Shown here: positions 1 to 9,100 of the stretch, in pieces
How the letters are laid out: each line of letters opens with the position of its first letter
Position numbering within the stretch: position 1 is the stretch's first letter
Source of the DNA: CAWEHU01 sp963808965
Lineage (GTDB): Bacteria > Pseudomonadota > Alphaproteobacteria > Acetobacterales > Acetobacteraceae
Length of the DNA stretch: 19,683 nucleotides
Reading direction: 5' to 3'
NCBI GenBank assembly: GCA_963808965.1
Contig: CAWEHU010000032.1
Coordinates: 1 to 19,683 of the forward strand
Notes under the pieces: generated by a model
The model's input: only the letters and a program-made list of their open reading frames with translations
Databases searched by the model: none
Told to the model about the DNA's origin: nothing
Program-made: the position numbers and the translations under genes

Positions 1-1
1 G

Positions 2-170
2 CGGTCCATGACAACGCCACGCGAGCGGCTGGTGAGGATCGGCGCCAAGATTGTCCGTCACGGCCGTTCGATCACGTTCCAGATGGCCGAGGTCATGGTG
101 TCGCGACCTGTTCCAGACCATTCTGGGCGCCATCGCGGCGCTCCGGCCGTTGCAGGCCGCGCAACGTTGA
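2..170 (+). pseudogene. IS1380-type transposase, C-terminal remnant, frame-broken and cut by the window edge
   Basis: The first frame reads a segment containing PRERLVRIGAKIVRHGRS followed by ITFQMAEVMV. I recognise this as the C-terminal end of DDE transposases of the IS1380 group (DDE_Tnp_1 type). The match breaks near base 101; one frame later it continues as RDLFQTILGAIAALRPL and stops with TGA at 168-170, the expected C-terminus. One surplus base (T at about 101) restores a continuous tail. Only about 55 residues are inside the window; the catalytic core would lie upstream. I could not identify the terminal inverted repeat or target duplication in the following 250 bases, so the right end of the element is not defined. 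The family call is from memory of the motif. Confidence 0.72.
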
Positions 171-419
171 GGGTGGGGCATACCCAGCCTACTCGGAGGC
201 CAGCAGGAGACGTGTGCGCCGAATGCCGGCTCGTGGGTCGGAGTGTTCCCCACCGGGCCGTTATCGGGTGCCCGGAAGGCTTCCGGCCGGCTTCCAGGCG
301 CTCTCACCGTTGCTGGATGCCTGGATCGGTGTCTATCGTGCCCCTCGTGACGGCCGACTTGCCCTTTCATCGGGGGAATCCAGCCGAAACTGTCCTCGTG
401 CAAGAATAGCGAACCATCC
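171..419. other. Non-coding stretch after the IS remnant
   Basis: The frames that stay open here show no recognisable protein; the 133-codon frame from base 8 is simply the transposase frame read on past its break. This segment should hold the end of the insertion element and the upstream region of the lipocalin-like gene. No convincing promoter, terminator or inverted repeat was seen. Confidence 0.4.
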
Positions 420-893
420 ATGCAACGTCCGAGTCTGCTGATCGCATCTTGTCTGATCGCCACACCTGCTGCTGCACAACCAACAAACTGGCTGGTTGGC
501 TCGTGGAAGCTGGTGCAGGCAACTCAAACCGAGAATGGCCAAAGTAGGGACTATTTCGGGCCTCAGCCGCTCGGACAGGTGATCTTCGAGCCGAACGGGC
601 AATTCTCCGACATATTGCTGCGCTCCGATCTCCCGAAGTTGAGAGCGGGTAACCGCGCCCAAGGTTCGCCGGATGAGAACGCAGCAGTGGTGGAGGGCAG
701 CATTGCCTATTTCGGCACGTACACGCTGAGCGGCGACAAGCTGAAGATGCACCTCGAGGGGAGCACGTTCCCAAACTGGCAGGACACCGAGCAGACCCGC
801 ATCGTCCGAGAGAGCGGGAATCGGTTTACCTGGGAGAACGCGGCAGGTTCCGCGGGTGGTAATGTGAAGCTGGTATTCGAGCGCGTGAGATAA
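420..893 (+). CDS. Exported lipocalin-like domain protein
   Basis: The protein has 157 residues. Residues 1-19 form a classic Sec signal peptide (a basic start, a hydrophobic stretch and an AAA|Q-type cleavage site), so the mature protein should be periplasmic or surface-linked. The mature part begins with LVGSWKLVQ and continues with FGPQPLGQVIFEPNGQFSD, the hallmark of the Lipocalin_5 / lipocalin-like domain found in many proteobacterial proteins of unknown function. The later part (AYFGTYTLSGDKLKMHLEGS) fits the remaining barrel strands. Members of this family are presumed to bind small hydrophobic ligands, but no ligand can be assigned. The start at 420 is chosen because it places the signal peptide at the N-terminus; the ribosome binding site is weak. 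The reading frame is intact. It sits alone between the IS remnant and glutaminase, so it may be a separate transcription unit. Confidence 0.78.
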   Translation: MQRPSLLIASCLIATPAAAQPTNWLVGSWKLVQATQTENGQSRDYFGPQPLGQVIFEPNGQFSDILLRSDLPKLRAGNRAQGSPDENAAVVEGSIAYFGTYTLSGDKLKMHLEGSTFPNWQDTEQTRIVRESGNRFTWENAAGSAGGNVKLVFERVR

Positions 894-1139
894 CTGGAGG
901 CTAGCTTTAGGCTAGACGACGCAATGCAGGCTAAAAGCCGTGTGACCGCCGTAACTCTTTAGGCCCGACGAACAGCTTGTTATCGCTGCCGTATCGCGAA
1001 ACTCGTGCGCTAGGCCTGAACCGGATGCTGGAGTTCGGGCGCCCGAAGTCCGTCCGCATCGCGTAAAACCGAATTGGAGCTGGGATCAATGCGTCCATCC
1101 CGCTCATCCCTGCAACAAGCCGCCAAAAAGGAGGCACGT
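894..1139. other. Intergenic region upstream of glutaminase
   Basis: No gene is supported here. A 5-bp inverted repeat (CTAGC/GCTAG, about 902-916) follows the lipocalin stop but is too short to call a terminator. The glutaminase promoter should lie in this stretch, but I see no clear -35/-10 pair. A plus-strand frame running into glutaminase from 1074 is better explained as leader sequence, because the strong Shine-Dalgarno site lies further downstream. Confidence 0.4.
1128..1134 (+). promoter_or_regulatory. Strong ribosome binding site that sets the glutaminase start
   Basis: A perfect AAGGAGG lies five bases before the ATG at 1140. It decides between that start and the in-frame ATG codons at 1074 and 1089. 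Using 1140 also places the twin-arginine motif next to the N-terminus, as expected for an export signal. Confidence 0.8.
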
Positions 1140-2171
1140 ATGCCCGCTACGCTCGCGCTTCGCCGCCGCCGTTTCCTGCAAGCCACGGCTGGGCTTGCGA
1201 TGCTGCCTGCCGCCGCACGCGCGCGGGTCTGCGCGACGCCTCCGACCGCCGACAAGATCGGGCAGGCGGTGACAGAGGCGCAGCAGCGCTACGCGGGCCT
1301 AACGGACGGCAAAAACGCGGACTACATCCCATATCTGGCCGGCATCCCATCGACTCTGTTCGGTGTCGCCGCCAGCGCTCCGGACGGAACGGTAAAGGAA
1401 GCGGGCGATGTCGGCTATGCGCTCGCGATCGAGTCGATCGCCAAGGTGTTCACCATGGCCCTCGTGTTGCAGGAGAGCGGGCCGAAGATCGTTGAAGACA
1501 AACTCGGTACCAATGCGACCGGGTTGCCATTCAACTCGGTGATGGCGATCGAGCTGAACCACGGTAAGCCCGTGAGCCCACTGGTCAACGCGGGCGCGAT
1601 GGCGACGGTTAGTCTCGTCAAAGCGTCTTCACCCGAAGAGCGCTGGAACAAGATCATCGACACAATGAGCAAGTTTGCGGGCCGCACACTCACCGTAAAC
1701 GAGGAGGTGTACAAATCCGAGTCAGAGACGAACGAGCATAATCGCGGCATTGCGTTGCTGCTCAAGAGCTACGGCTACATGTACAGCGACCCGCTGGAAG
1801 CGTGCGACCTCTACACGCGCGAATGTTCGATCGCTGTGACAACGCACGACCTTGCAATGATGGCGGGCACCCTGGGAAACGGCGGCATCAATCCGGCAAC
1901 GAAGGAGAAGGTGATCGACGCCGATCTGGTTCCGCGCGTGCTCTCCGAGATGGCGATGGAAGGTCTCTACGACACGACCGGCGACTGGATGTACACGGTC
2001 GGCCTGCCCGCCAAGAGCGGGGTGGGCGGCGGCCTGATCGCGGTTGCGCCGGGCGCGCTCGGCATTGCGGCATTCTCCCCGCCGCTGGACGCTGCGGGTA
2101 ACAGCGTGCGCGCACAGAAAGCGACGCAGCATGTTGCGGAGGCGCTCGGGCTGAACATCTACGCGGGTTGA
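1140..2171 (+). CDS. glsA: Serine-dependent glutaminase A with a twin-arginine signal
   Basis: This enzyme hydrolyses L-glutamine to L-glutamate and ammonia. The protein from the chosen start has 343 residues. Residues 8-29 read RRRRFLQATAGLAM and end in AAARA, a twin-arginine leader with an Ala-x-Ala-like cleavage site, so export to the periplasm is likely. Family landmarks are all present: SIAK at 99-102 (the Ser-x-x-Lys nucleophile pair of the beta-lactamase-like fold), PLVNAGAMATVSLV at about 147-160, the EHNRGIALLLKSYG region, TTHDLAMMAGTLGNGG, and VGLPAKSGVGGGLIAVAPG near the C-terminus. The frame is intact, unlike most neighbours. Most bacterial GlsA proteins are about 310 residues and cytosolic; the extra length here is the leader. 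A 7-bp hairpin follows the stop. The next plus-strand genes also handle glutamate and related amino acids, which suggests a glutamine-scavenging role. Confidence 0.93.
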   Translation: MPATLALRRRRFLQATAGLAMLPAAARARVCATPPTADKIGQAVTEAQQRYAGLTDGKNADYIPYLAGIPSTLFGVAASAPDGTVKEAGDVGYALAIESIAKVFTMALVLQESGPKIVEDKLGTNATGLPFNSVMAIELNHGKPVSPLVNAGAMATVSLVKASSPEERWNKIIDTMSKFAGRTLTVNEEVYKSESETNEHNRGIALLLKSYGYMYSDPLEACDLYTRECSIAVTTHDLAMMAGTLGNGGINPATKEKVIDADLVPRVLSEMAMEGLYDTTGDWMYTVGLPAKSGVGGGLIAVAPGALGIAAFSPPLDAAGNSVRAQKATQHVAEALGLNIYAG

Positions 2172-2197
2172 TCGCGTGCTGAGGCGGCTTGTCGTCA

Positions 2198-2215
2198 CCC
2201 CAAACTCGTTTGGGG
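2198..2215. terminator. Hairpin after glutaminase, terminator-like
   Basis: A perfect 7-bp stem (CCCCAAA / TTTGGGG) with a CTCG loop lies 26 bases after the glutaminase stop codon. There is no run of T after it on either strand, so it may act as a weak intrinsic or Rho-assisted terminator, or as an mRNA 3'-end stabiliser. Confidence 0.45.
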
Positions 2216-2243
2216 ATGCATCGAATGGCGGCTACTTGACGGC

Positions 2244-2500
2244 ATGCCGGAGAGGGCGCGCAGAGCGCTGACCAAGCCCGAGATCGCGCTTCGGGAGATC
2301 GACCGCGGGCGCGAAGCCCGGGTTTGCTTCGGCTGTGCCCTGTCCGATGCGGGCTATGACCTCAGCGCGCGGTTCCGACAGGGCCTGAGCACACGCGGCC
2401 TCGTCTGGTCGGTCGGCATGCCGCGCACTCAGAAGGTCTTCACCAGCCGCGTCGGACTGTTGTTCCCGCATGCGAACAGAGGCAAGCCGCGCCAGCGAGC
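2244..2500 (+). pseudogene. IS701-like transposase fragment (copy A)
   Basis: The plus-strand frame starting at 2244 contains RRALTKPEIALREIDR, FGCALSDAGYDLSARFRQGL and WSVGMPRTQKVF, then FPHANRGKPRQR. I recognise these as the internal DDE-domain part of IS701-family transposases (typical forms are TKPEIALAEIDR, FGCVLADAGYG and WAVGIPRxQKVYP). Only about 85 residues of a normally ~430-residue protein remain. The N-terminal third and the C-terminal half are missing, and the match is lost shortly after about 2490. It is a remnant, not a mobile element. A second, inverted partial copy lies at about 3655-3780, on the other side of proC. Confidence 0.72.
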
Positions 2501-2628
2501 GGGCTGTTGCAGCTCGACCTGGCTGTTGTGCCACTGAAAGGCGGTTCGCAATCGACAGCGCGCGAACGGTGGGCGGCGACGCCCACCAACCCCGCGAGCC
2601 GGCCAAACCGCTGGCAGATGCAATCAGA
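2501..2628. other. Stretch between the IS701-like fragment and the proC stop
   Basis: No gene is supported. The sequence may be a further decayed part of the transposase, but I could not follow any family motif through it in any frame. It also contains the 3' flank of the minus-strand proC. Confidence 0.3.
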
Positions 2629-3437
2629 TCACACAGAAGCCGGAAGGGCCAGCTCCCGCGCCCTCCGTTTTGCCGCGGTTGCCGCATCACGCATGAGCAC
2701 CTGGATGCGTTCGCCGGCTTCCATTTCGGCGAGGGCCGCCGCAGTCGTGCCGCCCGGACTCGTGACGTCCTGTCGTAGCTGTGACAGCTTACGCGAATCG
2801 GCATGTGCCAGCTCGCCTGCGCCGCAGAGGGTTTCGCGAGCGAGCTGGTGCGCGGCATCTTCGGATAATCCGAGTGCTGCGCCCGCTTCGGCGAGAGCCT
2901 CGGCCACACGGAAGAAGTAGGCGGGACCACTACCCGCGACCGCAGTGACTGCGTCCAGAAGCTCTTCGCCGCCACCAAAGGACGCTACCGACCGCGTGTA
3001 GCAGCCGCTCGCAGCTGACGCGCTGCTCGGGTGTGGCCGGAAACCGCCGCGGTTGCCGAACGCTGTACGGCCGCAGCGATGTTTGGCATTGCCCGTACTA
3101 CCTTGGCTGAGGAGCCCAGCAGGTCCTGGATGGCCGCGATTGGCCATCCCGCGGCGATCGAGACGAACAATGTGTTCTCCGCGACCAAGTGCCGCAGTTG
3201 GGGAAGCATCTGCGGGAGCACATTTGGCTTGGTGGCTAGGAAAATCGCGAGCGGTCCCGGCAATCGAGGTAGCTCTATCACGGTGGAGACACATCGGATC
3301 CCGTCCGGTAAATCGACACCGCAAGCCGGGTCAACGACCGAAACGCGCCGGTCACGGTTCACGCCAGCCGTTCTCCAGCCACGCACGAGCGAGCTGCCCA
3401 TTCGGCCGTATCCAATGAGAATAACCTGTTCTGGCAT
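2629..3437 (-). CDS. proC: Pyrroline-5-carboxylate reductase, frame-broken twice
   Basis: P5C reductase makes L-proline from pyrroline-5-carboxylate with NAD(P)H. Read from ATG at 3437-3435, the N-terminal part has the dinucleotide-binding motif IGYGRMGSSLVRGW (about residues 7-20), then LATKPNVLPQMLPQL, SIAAGWPIAAI and VVRAMPN, all in order for the family. Near 3011 the frame is lost. A short middle segment (ERLLHAVGSVLW) continues in the next frame, and from about 2974 a third frame gives GGEELLDAVTAVAGSGPAYFF and the P5CR signature TSPGGTTAAALAEMEAG, ending at TGA. Removing one base at each site gives 268 residues, the normal length. A GAGGA ribosome binding site lies about eight bases before the ATG. 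The usual MPNTPA is MPNIAA here, a mild sign of decay. The gene is flanked by inverted IS701-like fragments. Whether it is a pseudogene or a sequencing artefact cannot be decided from one sequence. Confidence 0.85.
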
Positions 3438-4116
3438 CGCGGGGTCCTCAGAGTGTCAGGGTGCGGGCAGTTCCCGCCGGCACCGGTCCAACTCCACCGC
3501 TGTAGTTGCCAAGGCGTGCTGCTCCGGTCAGGAGCTTACGCGCACGCACCGGTTCTGTCAGGCTGAACTTGGGGCGTGCAGAGCTGGCACGAAGCGAAGC
3601 GCCTGAGGCCCGGGGGCATGACCGACTCGTCAAGCCTTCATCGCCGCCCTGGTCGCGGCCGTGCCTCTGTTCGCATGCGGGACCAACGGTCCGACCGGGT
3701 GGTGAAGACCTTCTGAGTGCGCGGCACGCCGGCCGACCAAAGGCGACCGCTTGCTCAGCAGCCTTGTCGGAGCCCTTTGGGCTGCCAACTGCAGGGTAGA
3801 AATTTGTTTCCAGGCAGCGGGGTTCGGGATTAGAGTTGATTAGACTGGTTGCTCCAAGGCCAAGCTGCTCGCGATCCGATCTTGGCGCTGGAGTTCGACG
3901 GGCCGAAACAGGCTGTAGCCGATCGTAACAAAGCACAGATGACCGGGTCGCGGGCTGGGGCAGCCTCAGGCCCCTCGACTCTATTTCGGTAAGCTGAACC
4001 CGCACCAGAGCGGATGAGACCAAGCGCGGGTTTAGCCTGATTCTCGGAAGTGGAGACGTCCAAAGCTTACCGCCCCCAAAAACGCAGCATCACGAAGGTC
4101 TCGGGAGGACTCATCC
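3438..4116. other. Long intergenic region with an IS remnant and the gabP leader
   Basis: No intact gene is seen in these 679 bases. About 3655-3780 is the inverted IS701-like fragment described separately. About 3440-3640 holds the proC upstream region, with its ribosome binding site close to 3446-3450. The part next to gabP contains a 7-bp inverted repeat, AACCCGC (3997-4003) with GCGGGTT (about 4026-4032), around a 22-base loop. It also has a 9-bp inverted pair, CGGTAAGCT (3987-3995) with AGCTTACCG (4064-4072). Either could be a regulatory structure, but neither is strong. A good Shine-Dalgarno sequence (GGGAGGA) precedes the permease start. Open frames of 60-190 codons on the minus strand show no known protein. 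Confidence 0.45.
3655..3780 (-). pseudogene. IS701-like transposase fragment (copy B, inverted)
   Basis: The reverse complement matches copy A at about 2385-2500. Bases 3700-3726 are identical to the complement of 2419-2445, and 3662-3682 to the complement of 2465-2485, with similar but diverged sequence between and around. Translated on the minus strand it still gives LWSAGVPRTQKVFT, but there is a stop codon and a frame change within it, so it is dead. It covers about 40 codons of the transposase core only. Confidence 0.7.
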
Positions 4117-5992
4117 ATGGCGCATACGGCAGGAGCCCAGCTGCACAAAGGCCTGAAACAGCGCCACCTGACCATGATCGCCATCGGCGGCGTCATCGGC
4201 GCCGGCCTGTTCGTGGGCTCAGGCGTGGTGATCAATACAGCCGGACCAGGGGCATTCATCACCTACGCGATGACGGGCGTGCTGATCGTCATGGTCATGC
4301 GCATGCTCGGCGAGATGGCGACCGCCAATCCCTCCACCGGCTCCTTTGCCGACTACGCCAGACAGGCGCTGGGAGGTTGGGCCGGTTTCTCCGTCGCGTG
4401 GCTGTACTGGTACTTCTGGGTCATCGTGATCGGCTTCGAGGCGGTCGCCGGCGCGGGCATTCTGCAGAAATGGCTGCCCGATGTGCCGCTCTGGATTATG
4501 TCGCTGGGCTTGCTCCTCCTGATGACCGCGACCAACCTCTACTCGGTCAGCTCCTACGGCGAGTTCGAGTACCTGGTTCGCCGGGATCAAGGTGTGCACC
4601 ATTTGCGCCTTTCTGGTGCTGGGCGCGCTCTACGTTCTCGGGCTCTGGCCCGGCCACAGTCTGGACTTCTCCAACCTTACCGCGCACGGGGGCTTCTTTC
4701 CGAACGGGGTTGGTTCGATTTTCTCGGGCATCGTGGTCGTGATCTTCTCGATGGTGGGCGCTGAGGTCGCCACCATCGCGGCGGCCGAATCCGATGATCC
4801 GGAGCGCGCCGTCGCCAGGGCGACCAACTCGGTCATCGCGCGAATCCTGATATTCTACATTGGCTCGATCTTCCTGCTGGCCGTCATCCTGCCGTGGAAT
4901 TCGCAGGAGCTCGGGGCGTCTCCGTTCGTCTCCGCGTTCGAGCAAATGGGCATCAACTGGGTGGCGAACATCATGAACGCGGTTGTCCTGACCGCGGTGC
5001 TATCCTGCCTGAACTCCGGTCTCTACACGTCTTCCCGGATGCTGTTCGTGTTGGCCCGGCGCGGCGAGGCCCCGGCGGCACTGCTCAAGACCAGCCGGCG
5101 CGGCGTTCCCTTCTTCGCGATCCTGCTCTCGACCGTGATCGGCTATCTTTGCGTGGTCGCCGCGTACGTGTCGCCGAAGACCGTCTTCCTGTTCCTGCTG
5201 AACTCCTCGGGCGCAATCATCATCTTCGCCTATCTGCTGATCTGCGTCTCCGAGTTGGTCCTGCGGCCAAGAATCCCGCTCGACCGCCTGCGGGTGAAGA
5301 TGTGGTTCTACCCCGTTCTTACCCTGCTGACGATCGCGGCAATGGTGGGCGTGCTCATCTCGATGGGGCTGCGGGAGGATACCCAGTCACAGCTGTTCCT
5401 CAGCCTGCTCGCGCTTGCGGTCGTGCTCGTCGCCTATCCGATCAACCGCCGCCTCGGTCAGGGCGCGCCGCTGCCGGCCGCCGCTCCGCGGCCGCTTCCG
5501 GCCGGGACGGCCATTCCGCAGCCTGAAACCACCGCCGCCATCGCAGCCTCTCGCGTCCTTGTTGTCGCGAATGAGACAGTTGGCGCAAGCGAGTTGCTTA
5601 CCGAATTGCGCCGGCTGAAGAACGAACGCGATGCGGATTACTTCGTCTGCGCGCCCGCGCAGCCGCTGGACACCGGCCAGGGGGCAGCCTGGTCGGCGGA
5701 CGCGACCGTAGCCGCGGCCCGGCACCGTCTCGAAAGCGTCCTCTCGATCCTTCGCGGGGAAGGCCTGCGGGTCGATGGAGACCTCGGCGACTACCGGCCG
5801 CTGCACGCCATGGATGATGCGGTTCGGGACTTCCGGCCGGACCTGATCGTCATTTCCACCCTCCCGGAAGAGCGCTCGAATTGGCTCCGGCAGGACATCG
5901 TGGCGCGGGCAAAGAGCAAGTACGGCGTCGCCGTCCGCCACATCGTCTCGCACATGCCGGAGGAAATCTTCGGCGCTACAAAGGTGGCGTGA
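4117..5992 (+). CDS. gabP: GABA/amino-acid permease with C-terminal Usp-like domain, one frame break
   Basis: This is an inner-membrane proton-coupled amino-acid transporter of the APC superfamily, closest in my memory to GabP (4-aminobutyrate). Early motifs GLKQRHLTMIAIGGVIGAGLFVG (split across TM1), MRMLGEMA, TGSFADYA and WLYWYFWVIVI match it in order. The frame breaks at 4573: after GEFEY one surplus C displaces WFAGIKVCTICAF, which continues one frame later. The second part carries GAEVATIAAAESDDPERA, ATNSVIARI, LNSGLYTSSRMLF and SSGAIIIFAYLL. Twelve hydrophobic segments are expected and the visible pattern agrees. Corrected length is 624 residues against about 466 for E. coli GabP. The extra ~130 C-terminal residues begin with RVLVVANETVGASELLTELR and end near DLIVISTLP...YGVAVRHIV, resembling a UspA-like alpha/beta domain that would face the cytoplasm. 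The start is set by GGGAGGA upstream. Substrate could be GABA, proline or a related amino acid. Confidence 0.85.
5470..5992 (+). other. Usp-like cytoplasmic domain fused to the permease
   Basis: After the last transmembrane segment (ending with VAYPINRRLG) there is an Ala/Pro-rich linker (about 5470-5540) and then an alpha/beta domain. It opens with a beta strand, RVLVVANETVG, and later has HAMDDAVRDFRPDLIVIST, typical of the second half of universal-stress-protein folds. The usual Usp nucleotide motif G-2x-G-9x-G(S/T) is not evident near the end, so ATP binding is doubtful. A sensor or regulator role for transport is an inference. Confidence 0.55.
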
Positions 5993-6133
5993 GTGCGTTC
6001 CGCCGACGAACGGGGCCTCGAATCTCCCTGACAGAAGGGGGGCTCAGGCGATGCGCCGCAAGAAACGAGATCGGCAGAATCTCGATTACGAGTGTTAGCG
6101 CGCGCGGCCGCGAACGGAAGAGGGAGTTACGTC
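5993..6133. other. gabP-putA intergenic region
   Basis: 141 bases with no gene and no clear terminator. A GGGAG ribosome binding site (about 6121-6125) precedes the putA start at 6134. The two genes may be co-transcribed; nothing here shows a separate promoter convincingly. Confidence 0.4.
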
Positions 6134-9100
6134 ATGGCGATGGTTTTCGAATCCCCCCTACCTGCGCCGACACCTCTGCGAACCGCAATCGCCGGGGCGT
6201 TCCGCGCAGACGAGACCGCCCGCGTGAAGGCGCTTCTCGTTGGGCTTCAGATCACGCCCGATACGCGGCAGCACATCGCCGCGACCGCCAGCAAGCTGGT
6301 CGAGGGTGTGCGCGCGAACCGGGTCGGAAAGGGCGGCATCGATGCCTTTCTGCAGCAATACGGTCTCTCGACGCAGGAAGGCGTCACCCTGATGTGCATC
6401 GCGGAGGCTCTGCTGCGGATTCCGGATAACGAAACGCAGGAAAGGTTGATCCGCGACAAGCTCACCCATGCCGATTGGGAACGGCACCTCGGCAAGAGCG
6501 AGTCGCTGTTCGTGAATGCGTCGACCTGGGCGCTGATGCTCACCGGCCGGGTGATCCGGCTCGGCACTTTCGAGGGCCAGTCGATCGGCGGGACAATGCG
6601 GCGGCTGGTGGCGCGGCTCGGGGAGCCGGTGATCCGCGAAGCCGTCAACCAGGCGATGCGGATCATGGGCCGGCAGTTCGTCATGGGCCGGACCATCGAG
6701 GAGGCGCTCGAAAACGCCAAGGTGCTCGAGCGGCGCGGCTATCGCTACTCGTACGACATGCTCGGCGAAGCCGCCCGGACCATGGAGGACGCCGATCGCT
6801 ACTTCACCGCTTATAAGGAGGCGATCGCCGCGATCGGGGTCGCGGCCGGAGACAAGGGCGTGGTCGATGGACCCGGCATATCCGTCAAGCTTTCGGCCTT
6901 GCATCCGCGCTACGAGCTCGCCCAGGCGAAACGCGTGATGGATGAGCTGGCGCCGCAACTCAAGGCGCTCGCCGTCGACGCCAAGACGGCCAAGATCGGG
7001 CTCACCGTCGACGCCGAGGAAGCCGATCGCCTCGACATTTCCCTCGACGTGATCGAGTCCGTCTCAGGCGATGCGGATTCTGGCCGGCTGGAATGGTTTC
7101 GGCGTCGTCGTGCAAGCCTACCAGAAACGAGCCCCGTTCGTGCTCGATTGGCTCGCCGACATGGCTCGCCGCCATGGCCGGCGGCTGATGCTCCGGCTGG
7201 TCAAGGGCGCCTACTGGGACGCTGAGATCAAGCGCAGCCAAGAGCGCGGGCTCGCCGACTATCCCGTGTTCACGCGCAAGGTTTCGACTGACCTCTCCTA
7301 TCTCGTCTGCGCGCAAAAGCTGCTCGCTGACCCCACTGCTTTCTTCCCTCAATTCGCCACGCATAACGCGCACACGGTCGCGGCCGTGCTCGAATTCGCC
7401 GGCAACCGCCGCGATTTCGAGTTCCAGCGGCTGCATGGGATGGGCGAGGCGCTCTACGATCTCGTCGTCGGCGAAGACAAGATGTGGGTGCCCTGTCGCA
7501 TTTACGCGCCTGTGGGCCAGCACGAGGATCTCCTCGCGTACCTGGTGCGCCGGTTACTCGAGAATGGCGCCAACAGCAGCTTCGTCAATCGCATTCAGGA
7601 CGAGCGGCTGCCGATCGAGGAGATCATCGCCGATCCGATCACGCAGGTCAGCGGGCTGGCCTATATTCCACATCCGCGCATCCCCACTCCGCCCAATCTC
7701 TACGGACCCGAGCGGCGCAACTCCAAAGGGATCGACCTGTTCGACCGGGCGACACTCACCTCTCTGGCAGCCGAGATGGCCCGGGCGGAGACGCTGACCT
7801 TCGATGCCGGCCCGATCATCGGCGGCCAGCAGCTGGATGGCGGCGGACGCCCACTCACCTCGCCCGCCGACCGCCGCCGCGTCGTCGGCCGTATCACCGA
7901 GGCCGGAGCGGAACACGTCGAGCAGGCGTTAGCGGCGGCGGAAGCGGCGGTCCCAGGGTGGAACGCGCAACCCGTTGAGCAGCGCGCGAAATGCCTGGAG
8001 CGCACGGCCGATTTGATGGAAGCCCGCATGAGCGAGCTGATGACGCTCGCCGTGCTGGAGGCCGGCAAGACCGTGCCGGACGCGGTCGCCGAGATTCGCG
8101 AGGCGGTCGATTTCTGCCGCTACTACGCCGTGCGGGCGAGGCAGGATTTCGGTCGTGAGCACCCGCTGCGCGTGCCGGCTGACGCACGCCGTTCAATTCG
8201 GCTCACGCGGTCGTGGCGTGTTTGTGTGCATCAGCCCGTGGAACTTCCCGCTCGCGATCTTCACCGGTCAGGTCGTGGCGGCGTTGGTCGCAGGCAACGC
8301 CGTGATCGCCAAGCCGGCCGAACAGACGCCGCTGATCGCCGCCGCGGCCGTGCGCCTTCTGCACGAGGCGGGCATCCCGCCGGATGTGCTGCACTTGCTT
8401 CCGGGTGACGGCGCTACGGTCGGCGGCGCGCTCGTGGCCGATGAACGCATCGCTGGTGTCTGCTTCACGGGCTCGACCGACGTGGCCAAGATCATCAACC
8501 GCACCCTCGCGCGCCGCACGTCAACGATGCCGCCACTGATCGCGGAAACCGGCGGACAGAACGCGATGATCATGGATTCGAGCGCGCTTCCCGAACAGGT
8601 CGTCAACGATGTCTGCGTCTCGGCCTTTCAAAGCGCGGGCCAGCGCTGTTCGGCCTTGCGGGTTTTGTTCGTGCAGGAGGACGTCGCCAACAAGGTGGTC
8701 GACATGCTCGCCGGCGCCATGGACGAGCTGGTGCTCGGCGATCCCGCCCTGCTATCGACGGATGTGGGCCCGGTCATCGATGACGAAGCAAAGTCCATGC
8801 TCGACGGCCACATCAAGCGCATGCTGAGCGAGGGTCGTCTCATTCGCCGGGTAAAGGCCGGGCCGCGGACCGAGCACGGCAGTTTCGTCGCGCCGGCCGC
8901 CTTCGAGATCGACCGCCTGTCGCGCTTGCAACGCGAGGTGTTCGGCCCGGTTCTGCACGTGATCCGCTATCAAGGCAACCGTCTCGATCAGGTGATCGAG
9001 GCGATCAATGACACCGGCTACGGCCTCACCATGGGCATCCACAGCCGTATCGACGAGACCGTGCGCTATATCCGCGACCGCACGCAAATTGGCAACACCT

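Noticed and set aside
2232..2978. A 248-codon minus-strand open frame
   Set aside because: It overlaps proC in the wrong frame and then the antisense of the IS701-like fragment; no family similarity was seen.
3448..4023. A 191-codon minus-strand open frame upstream of proC
   Set aside because: It crosses the decayed IS701-like copy B out of frame and has no recognisable motifs or ribosome binding site.
3987..4072. Inverted pair CGGTAAGCT / AGCTTACCG as an operator or IS end
   Set aside because: A 9-bp inverted match 68 bases apart is too weak to call without conservation data.
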